A stretch of 27,136 nucleotides of DNA from CAYWNK01 sp047639615 (lineage in GTDB: Bacteria; Planctomycetota; UBA1135; GCA-002686595): NCBI GenBank assembly GCA_047639615.1, contig JBLIOL010000027.1, positions 1 through 27,136 on the forward strand, in the 5' to 3' direction. The notes under the pieces were generated by a model, which saw nothing but the letters and a program-made list of their open reading frames with translations, searched no databases and was not told where the DNA came from. Both the position numbers and the translations under genes were made by a program. Shown one piece after another: positions 13,979-20,336 of the stretch; the stretch's first letter is position 1; each line of letters begins with the position of its first letter.

Positions 13979-14139
13979 AGTGTGGTGTGTCTGCAGTTTG
14001 ATTCCTCTGCTCGAGTCCCATTCGAGTGCTGGCAAGGCGCGGCGACGTGGGCGTAACCGTAGCTACTTCGAGGAGCCGCAATGTAGCCAGCGCACGAATG
14101 GGGCCGAGCAGGGGGATCGAACTGCTGACACGCCGCACT
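13979..14139 (+). repeat. Long imperfect inverted repeat (RNA hairpin) across the anti-sigma/CHAT junction
   Basis: The left arm 13979-14033 and the reverse complement of the right arm 14086-14139 match at about 45 of 55 positions with one single-base indel. Seven of the other differences are T in the left arm against G in the right arm, all of which make G-U pairs in the plus-strand RNA. Only one U-U and one A-A opposition remain. A further 14039-14043/14075-14079 pairing extends the stem inward. The CHAT ATG (14098) lies in the right arm. It could be a regulatory hairpin or a remnant of a palindromic element. Confidence 0.75.
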
Positions 14140-16530
14140 CACGCCTGCGTGGGATTCTTGTGCTTGTTACTAGGAGCGGGTGCTCCGGCGCAGCAAGAGG
14201 TTCCCCCGGGCGCACAGTTCCTCGCCGCCATCAACGCTTGGCGCGCGGGTGATCAAGCGGCGGGTGCGCGCCTCGAGAGCCTGAGCGAAGAGCTAGCCAG
14301 AACGCGCCCGGACGCCGCCTTAGTAGCGCAGTACTACCTCGGCCTGGACAGCTCCGCGCGCCTGCAGGGTCTAACGCGGGACACAGAGTTTGAAGAGCTG
14401 CGCCAACAAGCGGCCGCAACTTCCAACTGGTCCGCTGAACAACTCCACGCTTGGCCGGCTGAACGCGCGCGACTACTAACCAAGCTGCGCGACTTCGCCG
14501 CTGCGGTGGAGCAGGAAACCGACTACGTACCCGCCGCCAACGCCCAGGCCCTCAGCGCGCGCTTGCTACTGGCCCAAGCCGAGCGCGACCCGAACCTCGA
14601 CATCGCCGGCCAACGCGCACTGCTGATCGATGTGCGCGAGCACAGCCAAGCGGCGCTGATTCTCTTCGAGCGCGCCGGCCAGTTGACCCCGCGTTTGGAT
14701 CCCCTCTGGCTGCTGGCCGACCTGGCCCGCGTGCAGGGCCAATACGGAATCGCGCGCAAACGCTTCCGCAGCCTGGACCGCACGGCCCAGAAGGTGGGGC
14801 GCCCTGAGCATCGCGTGCTCGCCCGCTTAGGACTCCTGCAGCTAGCCCGCGACGCCGGCGATCCGGCCGGAGTCGAGCGCCAACTCGCCGCTCTGGCGCG
14901 CATCACCACTCCCAAGGAGAGTTGGCCGCTCGCGCGTGAGCACGCCACCAGCCTCTTCCACGCGGACCGCCCCGAAGCCGCCCTCGCGTTCTTGCTGACC
15001 CACCGCCCCGGCGCCGCGAGCGAACGCCAACAGTGGCACGCGCTTTTGGCCGCCTGCCTAGCGCGCTCCGGCGACCGCGCCGGCGCCCGCGCGGAGCTCG
15101 ATCAACTCGACGGCCCCAGCGCCCTGGCGCGCGCCTCGCTCGAGCTTGCCGATGGCCACCCCGCCGATGCGCGCGCGCGCTTGGCCGGCCTAGCCGCCTC
15201 CGACCTCGGCCCGCGCGGCCGCGCCCAAGCCGCCGCCATCGAAGGCCAAGCCTGGCTCGCGGAAGGCAACGCACCCGCAGCGAGGCATGCGCTCGGTCGC
15301 GCCTTGGCTCTCTCCGAGAACTGGCGCACGCGCCTAGCTGGCCAGGTGGGCAGCGTCGACGGCGAGTGGCTCGGCATCGACACGGTGGTACTGGCTGCGC
15401 GCGCCAGCGCCGAGTGCGGCGAGCACTTGGAAGCGGCGCGCATTTTGGAACAGCATCAGAGCCGCAGCCTGCGCGCAGCGGGCAGCACGGTGGGCAGCAC
15501 CGTGAGCAGCGCTCAATTGCAGCAAGTCGCCGCCGGGGCAGAGGCAGGCTTGTTGACCTATGGCATCGGTGCGAACGAGAGCTTGGTGGTGCACGTAGAC
15601 GCCGGCGGAAAAGCCCTGAGCGCGAGCATCCCCGTTGGCCGGCGCGCACTCGCGGCCGCGATCAGGCGTCTACGCGAAGCTTGTCTAGGTGGCGACGACG
15701 TTCGCCTCGCGCAATTGGCTGCGGAGCTCTCGAGCCGCTTACTACCCGTCGCCATCGCGCAGCGACTGACCGACGCGGACCCCACCGACCGACTACTGTT
15801 GCTCGCCCACGGGCCGCTCGAAAGCCTGCCCCTAGATCTCTTGCACCTGGCTGGCGTGCCGCTCGGCGAGCGCTTGGCCCTGTGCGTGCTGCCCGGCCTG
15901 CAAGCGGCCGGTGAGGTACAGACCTTCCACACGGACGCGCAGCCCTGGATCTTCCTCGGTGCACCGAATGGCACGGACTTGCCCGAGCTTCCGGAAGCGC
16001 GCCACGAGCTGACGAGCCTCAGCACTAGCTACTCGAACGCCAGCCTGGCCCTGGGCGACCAGTGCACATCCGAGCGCCTCTTGCGCGCCCTGCAATCCGG
16101 CGGCGCCCTGCACGTGGCCACGCACCTGGTGCGCGACGCGAGCTGCGATGGAACGCGCCTGGCCGGGGAAGCCTTGGCCCTGGCCCATGGGGATCGTTTG
16201 TGCGCCGCGGAGATCGCCGCCCGTCCGCCGGGCCCGCGCGTACCCATGGTGGTGCTGACCGCATGCTCCAGCGGCGGCGGGCGCTTCCTGGACGGTGAGG
16301 GCCTGATCGGCGTGGCCCGCGCGCTGCTGGAGACAGGCGTCGAGCGCCTGCTCGTGACCCTCTGGCCCGTGCGCGATGGTGCCGCCAGGCACTTTGCCGA
16401 GGCCTTCCACGCTGGCCTCGACCGCGGCCTAGACCCCGCCAGGGCCGCCCAGAGCGCGCGCCAGGCCCTGCGAGTAGACGGATTCGCAACGCGAGACTGG
16501 GCCGCGTTCCGGATTCTGGGCAGACCCTAG
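14098..16530 (+). CDS. Exported helical-repeat protein with C-terminal CHAT (caspase-like) domain
   Basis: About 810 residues from ATG 14098. The frame is open to an in-frame GTG at 14026, but only the later start puts the hydrophobic segment CVGFLCLLLGAGAPAQ at a proper signal-peptide distance. Residues about 30-470 are Ala/Leu/Arg-rich helical repeats of TPR type. The C-terminal part is a CHAT domain with the caspase-like dyad H676 (LHVATHLVRD) and C723 (VVLTACSSGGG), followed by GLIGVARALLETGVERLLVTLW and the end segment RQALRVDGFATRDWAAFRILG, all typical of CHAT. It is therefore a probable cysteine peptidase acting outside the cytoplasm. Placement behind an ECF sigma/anti-sigma pair suggests stress-induced expression. 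The target is unknown. There is no clear Shine-Dalgarno and the start lies in a hairpin. Confidence 0.85.
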   Translation: MGPSRGIELLTRRTHACVGFLCLLLGAGAPAQQEVPPGAQFLAAINAWRAGDQAAGARLESLSEELARTRPDAALVAQYYLGLDSSARLQGLTRDTEFEELRQQAAATSNWSAEQLHAWPAERARLLTKLRDFAAAVEQETDYVPAANAQALSARLLLAQAERDPNLDIAGQRALLIDVREHSQAALILFERAGQLTPRLDPLWLLADLARVQGQYGIARKRFRSLDRTAQKVGRPEHRVLARLGLLQLARDAGDPAGVERQLAALARITTPKESWPLAREHATSLFHADRPEAALAFLLTHRPGAASERQQWHALLAACLARSGDRAGARAELDQLDGPSALARASLELADGHPADARARLAGLAASDLGPRGRAQAAAIEGQAWLAEGNAPAARHALGRALALSENWRTRLAGQVGSVDGEWLGIDTVVLAARASAECGEHLEAARILEQHQSRSLRAAGSTVGSTVSSAQLQQVAAGAEAGLLTYGIGANESLVVHVDAGGKALSASIPVGRRALAAAIRRLREACLGGDDVRLAQLAAELSSRLLPVAIAQRLTDADPTDRLLLLAHGPLESLPLDLLHLAGVPLGERLALCVLPGLQAAGEVQTFHTDAQPWIFLGAPNGTDLPELPEARHELTSLSTSYSNASLALGDQCTSERLLRALQSGGALHVATHLVRDASCDGTRLAGEALALAHGDRLCAAEIAARPPGPRVPMVVLTACSSGGGRFLDGEGLIGVARALLETGVERLLVTLWPVRDGAARHFAEAFHAGLDRGLDPARAAQSARQALRVDGFATRDWAAFRILGRP

Positions 16531-16541
16531 AAGAATTTTCC

Positions 16542-16613
16542 GGTGGCCCATGGGCCACCCTTAAGGGATCGGAAGGAGTTTCCGATAGCGGGCGTGTTGG
16601 CGGGGAGATCTCC
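16542..16613. repeat. Cluster of four palindromes after the CHAT gene
   Basis: Four perfect dyads follow in 72 bases: GGTGGCCCATGGGCCACC (16542-16559), CCCTTAAGGG (16558-16567, sharing two bases with the first), ATCGGAA-5-TTCCGAT (16568-16586) and GGAGATCTCC (16604-16613). No T-run follows, so a standard intrinsic terminator is unlikely. They could form a structured RNA between the CHAT and orphan genes or bind a protein. Confidence 0.7.
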
Positions 16614-16629
16614 GCTGACCCAAGCCCCC

Positions 16630-17232
16630 ATGATCCTCGAACTCGCCTGCACTGCTTTCTCGTTTGGCTTCGGCCAAGCGCCGACCCTCTCCAACCTGCC
16701 GCAGAGCTTGGAGGGCCACGACGTCCGCACATTGATGCAGGCCAGCCCCACGCACTTCGCCGCGGAGAACCTGGGCCAAGCGGCACAGATGATCCTGGTC
16801 GGCGACCCGCGCCACGGCGTACTCAGCCTGATGACCCTGCCCCCCGGGCAGCGCATCGAGCACCTCGTAAGCAGCGCCGCCCTCGCCAGCCTGTGGGTCG
16901 AAGTGGTCGAGCGCGATCAAAGCACATGGACCACTAGCGGCGCCTTCCCGCTCTCCAGCCTGCGCTCCGTCGAAGGCCCCGAGAGCAACGACCTCTGGAT
17001 CGAGCGCACCACCGGAGGCCTGCTCGCCTGGAGCGCCTGCGCCAACCAAACGCCCATCCGCACCACCTCCATCGGCGCCCTACGCAAGAGCCCCGCTAGC
17101 CCGCGCACCCGCAACGTCGTGCAAGACGCGCAGCAGGGCCTAGCCCCGCACGTACCCGGCGCACCCCCCACCGATCAGAAGAAGGACGACACCCCGCCCA
17201 AGGTCCCCGACAAGACCCTGCCGCCGTTCTAA
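16630..17232 (+). CDS. Orphan protein with weak N-terminal export signal and Pro/Lys-rich tail
   Basis: About 200 residues from ATG 16630; the frame is open to an ATG at 16543, but that one sits inside a palindrome and adds polar residues. I do not recognise a family. The start MILELACTAFSFGFGQAP could be a short signal peptide. The middle (residues about 35-150) looks like a small alpha/beta or beta domain (QAAQMILVGDPRHGVLSLMTL, ASLWVEVVER). The last 50 residues are Pro/Asp/Lys-rich and probably disordered. It is the last gene before a strong terminator, so it probably belongs to the sigma/CHAT operon and could be a partner or substrate of the CHAT protein, which is speculation. Confidence 0.65.
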   Translation: MILELACTAFSFGFGQAPTLSNLPQSLEGHDVRTLMQASPTHFAAENLGQAAQMILVGDPRHGVLSLMTLPPGQRIEHLVSSAALASLWVEVVERDQSTWTTSGAFPLSSLRSVEGPESNDLWIERTTGGLLAWSACANQTPIRTTSIGALRKSPASPRTRNVVQDAQQGLAPHVPGAPPTDQKKDDTPPKVPDKTLPPF

Positions 17233-17316
17233 ACACCGAGCAACCACCGCGCCGGTTTGACAGAGCCACGCGCGGCACTGCGATGAGTTGAAGTCTTAGA
17301 CAGAGACAAAGAGAGG

Positions 17317-17350
17317 TAGGGGCGCCGCGCAGCGGCGCCCCTATTCATTT
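17317..17350 (+). terminator. Strong intrinsic-type terminator
   Basis: A perfect 12-bp stem (17317-17328 with 17332-17343; TAGGGGCGCCGC against its complement) has a three-base GCA loop and is followed by TTCATTT. It is the strongest terminator-like structure in the window and ends the plus-strand sigma/CHAT operon about 85 bases after the last stop codon. Confidence 0.8.
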
Positions 17351-17385
17351 GGTACGCAAACAAGGGCAGCGGGCTAGCCCACAAA

Positions 17386-17591
17386 CCGGAGGCTGGCGAA
17401 GGGGAGGGGGCGGATTGTTGGGGAGGGTGAGGGAGGTCCGCTGGTGCTGAGAGGTGGGCGCGCCGGAGCCGGCCTCTGGCCGGGGGGCGCAGGGGTGCTT
17501 TGCTGCCGAATCAAGTTTGGCGGACGAGCCAGTTCAGGCGGAGGTACGCACCACGACACGAACACGCACCCTCCCCTTCGCCAGCCACCGG
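17386..17591. repeat. 23-base inverted repeat pair
   Basis: Bases 17386-17408 and 17569-17591 are inverted copies of 23 bases with a single mismatch. They flank about 160 bases that include a GC hairpin. No gene lies inside. The arrangement resembles a small non-autonomous or REP-type element, but no target-site duplication was identified. Confidence 0.65.
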
Positions 17592-17602
17592 CCTGCGGCC
17601 GG
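17469..17602. repeat. Two small GC hairpins with the same stem
   Basis: CCGGCC-TCT-GGCCGG (17469-17483) and CCGGCC-TGC-GGCCGG (17588-17602) share the same six-base stem and differ only in the three-base loop. The second overlaps the right arm of the 23-base inverted repeat. They look like two members of a short palindromic repeat family. Confidence 0.6.
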
Positions 17603-17694
17603 GCGCCGTCGGTCTCTAGCGCCCCGTCACTCACAACCTCAGGCGTCGACAATCATCTGCGCTCCACCCTCCCACGGTTTGCTGCCGAATCAAG
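17499..17694. repeat. 17-base direct repeat
   Basis: TTTGCTGCCGAATCAAG occurs at 17499-17515 and again at 17678-17694, 179 bases apart, both in non-coding DNA. The exact match of 17 bases is unlikely to be chance in this small region and may mark an old insertion or duplication. Confidence 0.7.
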
Positions 17695-17730
17695 ATCCAG
17701 CACCACCCGCCTACCCCTCGTCGAACCCGT

Positions 17731-18537
17731 TCACCTAGGCCAAGAGTCGTACAACCCCGGGCGCTCGTCCTTCGCAATCGGCAGCACCTTGCGCTGCCGA
17801 TGCACATCCTCCAGATCGATGTCCACCACCAGCAGGGGCTCCGCCGCAGTGCTCTCCCCAAGCAGCTCACCATCCGGACTGACGATCAGCCCATTGCCCA
17901 CGTACTCAAGCTTGCGCCCGGTACGCCCGAAGGGCACATCCCCGCGCCGGTTCGCCCCGAGCACGAACATCTGCCCCTCCACCGCGCGCCCCATGCACAA
18001 GCTCCGCCAATGGGGAGCACGCACGCCGGGCCACTGCGCCACCACCACCAAGAGCTCCGCACCACCGCGGAAGACCACCCGCGATAGCTCCGGAAAGCGC
18101 ACGTCGTAGCACACCATGGCCCCCAGTCTTCCAGCCCCCGTATCGACCACTGGCGGCGGCTCCACCCCCGCTGTGAAGGCCGCCGGCTCCGCAGTGGGCG
18201 AGAAGAGGTGCACCTTGTCATGGAAGGCAACCACCTCGCCGCCCTCCAACACATGCGCCCGGTTGAAGGGCTTGCTCTGCCCCGAATCAGCCAGCGCCGA
18301 CCCCACTACCACGACGCCCAATTCCCCTGCCCGCGCGGCGACTTTCTCCACCGCTTCCACGGTGGCCTCCAAGGCACCCGCGTGCCCAGCCGGCAAGAAC
18401 GACGTGGGCCACAGCTCCGGCAAGGCGAGCAATACTGCCCCCCTAGCCGCGGCCTGCTCCACAGCCTGCAGGGCCTGTTCAAGATTCCCGGCGTACTCCC
18501 CGGGACGAGGGTCCAAAGCGAAGGTGGCAACTAGCAT
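17731..18537 (-). CDS. Carbon-nitrogen hydrolase (nitrilase superfamily), omega-amidase-like
   Basis: A 268-residue cytoplasmic amidase-fold enzyme. The catalytic triad is visible as E41 (LALPELWPTS), K108 (FHDKVHLF) and C143 (MVCYDVRFPEL). The CYDVRFPEL context is typical of the omega-amidase/Nit2 and YafV branch, which hydrolyse alpha-ketoglutaramate or similar amides, but other amidases share it and the substrate is not certain. The length is standard. It starts 36 bases after the FG-GAP gene on the same strand and could be cotranscribed with it, although no functional link is apparent. Confidence 0.9.
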   Translation of the reverse strand: MLVATFALDPRPGEYAGNLEQALQAVEQAAARGAVLLALPELWPTSFLPAGHAGALEATVEAVEKVAARAGELGVVVVGSALADSGQSKPFNRAHVLEGGEVVAFHDKVHLFSPTAEPAAFTAGVEPPPVVDTGAGRLGAMVCYDVRFPELSRVVFRGGAELLVVVAQWPGVRAPHWRSLCMGRAVEGQMFVLGANRRGDVPFGRTGRKLEYVGNGLIVSPDGELLGESTAAEPLLVVDIDLEDVHRQRKVLPIAKDERPGLYDSWPR

Positions 18538-18572
18538 CCACGGCAGTCTACCCCCAGGGCCTTGCTACCCCG

Positions 18573-20336
18573 TCACGGCGTGAAGGTGATCTGCAAGGCG
18601 TCCGTCAGGTTCATGCCGGTGCCGGCAGTCTGGGCAGGATCCCGGTAGAGGAACTGCACGTACCAAGTCGATCCCGGCGTCCAAGCCCCAGCCCCTGCGT
18701 TGAGTGGCGCTTGGGTGAAGTCCACCGGCATCAGTACCTGCCCCTGATTGTCGATCACTTGCGGCGTGCCCAGGTAGGTCACCCCTTGGGCGCCGCCGTC
18801 CACGCACAGGAACCCATCCATGAAGGGCACCTGCGTCAGCGCCGGGCCGTAGAAGAAGCGCCCGGTCTGGTGCGGGACCGCGCCTTCGACGAAGAGCAGC
18901 AGCTCGTTGTTGCCGACGCTGATTGGACCGTCGGTCAGAATCCGAGCAGCGCTGCCCGTGGAGTTTTGGGTCGAGGTGCAGACCGAGTCGGCGTCGCCGA
19001 TCGCGCCGCGGTAGATGCTGACGGCGCCTTCTGCGGCGCCTCCGTTTTCGTAGGCGAGGGTATAGCCATAGGCCCACTCCGCTAGCCCATCGCCATCTAA
19101 GTCGCCCATGATAGCAAGGCCCTGGAATCCCGGCTTCTTCCTCCAGAGCATCGTGCCAGTGCGTCCCGAGTAGACGCAGATCGTCCCCGATAGGAGAATA
19201 CCGTAGAAGGGATCAAAGAAGAGTCCTGACTCCTTAGCGCCTGCGATGAGGTCCCGATAGCCGTCTCCATTGACGTCACCGTTGGCTTCATCCATACCCG
19301 TGTGGGTCCGGTTGAACTGACAGCCGACGACGTAAACCGGAGTCCGAGGAGCGGAAAATGACTTGATATAAGCCCCGTCCACACCAGAGAACACGGCCAT
19401 GTACTTGGGATTGAGGTTATTAGGGCAGCCGAACAATGTACCCGCCGAGGATGACCCGAAGTCGGGGACGCCATCCCCGTCAAGATCGCTGAACGAGACA
19501 ACACTGGCACCGAGCACATCCGAATAGTGAAGGCCCTTGACCCGGTAGAGTTCAATGCCAGTCGCGCCCGAATACACGATGCACGCGCCGAGTAGATTGT
19601 TACCGACCCAAGGATTCCCCAGGCCTACGCCATAGTCGACAACACCATCGCCATCCAATTCACCCAGCGCAGCTAGTGGCGTTGGATTTCCACCGCCACC
19701 GTAGCGCCTCAAGGCTTGCCCTGTACCCCCCTCAATAACAAAGGCGTCGAAGACCGCCTGATTACTATTGGCTACGATGAACTCGTCCCGCCCATCACCA
19801 TTAATATCTCCGAGTCGCTTGATCAGCTTGCCGAATCCATGCTCAGGAAAAATGGTCTGGGGTGTTTGGACGTCCGCGAGCAGAGTTCCATCGACTCCAC
19901 TCCATACGAGGACATGCCCAAAAGGATTGCTCCCCTGGTCCGTAGACCCACCCGCGAAATCCTCTATCCCATCGCCGTCAAAGTCGCCCACCCCGCCAAC
20001 CCCGAAGCCTAGCTCATACCCAGAAGGCCCAAAATAGGGTCCATGCAGAAGAGCGCCGCTCTGGCCCGAGAAGACCCACACTCCCCCACCACCATTGGTG
20101 AACCCGTTTTGGGTTAGGCCAGCATTGTGCCCACCAATGATGATTTCATTGACGCCGTCTCCATCGATATCCCCCACGGGTGCCACGGCTGCTATCTGCC
20201 ACAGTCTTCTCCCACGAAAATTGTGAAGGAGATCCTGCGCGGGTACAGCAGCCACCGATCCGGTTATTGACATCCCACAGGAAAGGGCTAGGGCCACGCG
20301 CTTGAGGCTGAGCGACACTTCGAATCTAGCGACCAT
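18573..20336 (-). CDS. Secreted FG-GAP/VCBS repeat protein with lineage-type C-terminal domain
   Basis: A 587-residue protein with an N-terminal signal peptide (positive LKR, hydrophobic VALALSCGMSITG, cleavage near VPAQ). Seven calcium-binding FG-GAP repeats with D-x-D/N-G-D loops begin near residues 57, 118, 178, 227, 284, 354 and 412 (for example GDIDGDGVNEIIIGG and GDFDGDGIEDF), which should form a beta-propeller. From about residue 452 a separate domain opens with CTSTQNSTGS and ends QFLYRDPAQT...LTDALQITFTP. I associate this domain with exported proteins of Saltatorellus-like Planctomycetota; the attribution is from memory. The ATG overlaps the end of the upstream giant gene by 11 bases. 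Base composition appears less GC-rich than in the metabolic genes. Function is probably extracellular or surface; no enzyme motif is seen. Confidence 0.88.
   Translation of the reverse strand: MVARFEVSLSLKRVALALSCGMSITGSVAAVPAQDLLHNFRGRRLWQIAAVAPVGDIDGDGVNEIIIGGHNAGLTQNGFTNGGGGVWVFSGQSGALLHGPYFGPSGYELGFGVGGVGDFDGDGIEDFAGGSTDQGSNPFGHVLVWSGVDGTLLADVQTPQTIFPEHGFGKLIKRLGDINGDGRDEFIVANSNQAVFDAFVIEGGTGQALRRYGGGGNPTPLAALGELDGDGVVDYGVGLGNPWVGNNLLGACIVYSGATGIELYRVKGLHYSDVLGASVVSFSDLDGDGVPDFGSSSAGTLFGCPNNLNPKYMAVFSGVDGAYIKSFSAPRTPVYVVGCQFNRTHTGMDEANGDVNGDGYRDLIAGAKESGLFFDPFYGILLSGTICVYSGRTGTMLWRKKPGFQGLAIMGDLDGDGLAEWAYGYTLAYENGGAAEGAVSIYRGAIGDADSVCTSTQNSTGSAARILTDGPISVGNNELLLFVEGAVPHQTGRFFYGPALTQVPFMDGFLCVDGGAQGVTYLGTPQVIDNQGQVLMPVDFTQAPLNAGAGAWTPGSTWYVQFLYRDPAQTAGTGMNLTDALQITFTP

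Larger units (their letters stand above)
17233..17730. other. Non-coding 500-base region between convergent genes
   Basis: No convincing gene is present; the open frames are Pro/Arg/Gly-rich shadows with no start context. It holds the terminator at 17317-17350, an inverted repeat pair, two GC hairpins of identical stem and a 17-base direct repeat, described separately. It separates the sigma/CHAT operon (plus) from the nitrilase gene (minus). Confidence 0.7.

Noticed and set aside
13979..14139. An integron attC site, because the inverted repeat has a similar size.
   Set aside because: The GTTRRRY/RYYYAAC core sites are absent and there is no integrase or cassette array nearby.
14100..14140. 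A tRNA T-arm-like sequence on the minus strand (AGTTCGATCCCCCTGCTC and GGCCCCA).
   Set aside because: The loop matches a T-loop, but the stem is displaced by about three bases and no matching acceptor 5' strand, D-arm or anticodon arm lies upstream. It is better explained as the right arm of the inverted repeat.
17444..18109. A 221-residue open frame on the plus strand in the gap and into the nitrilase gene.
   Set aside because: Ser/Pro/Arg-rich without any domain, partly antisense to the nitrilase gene; no start context.
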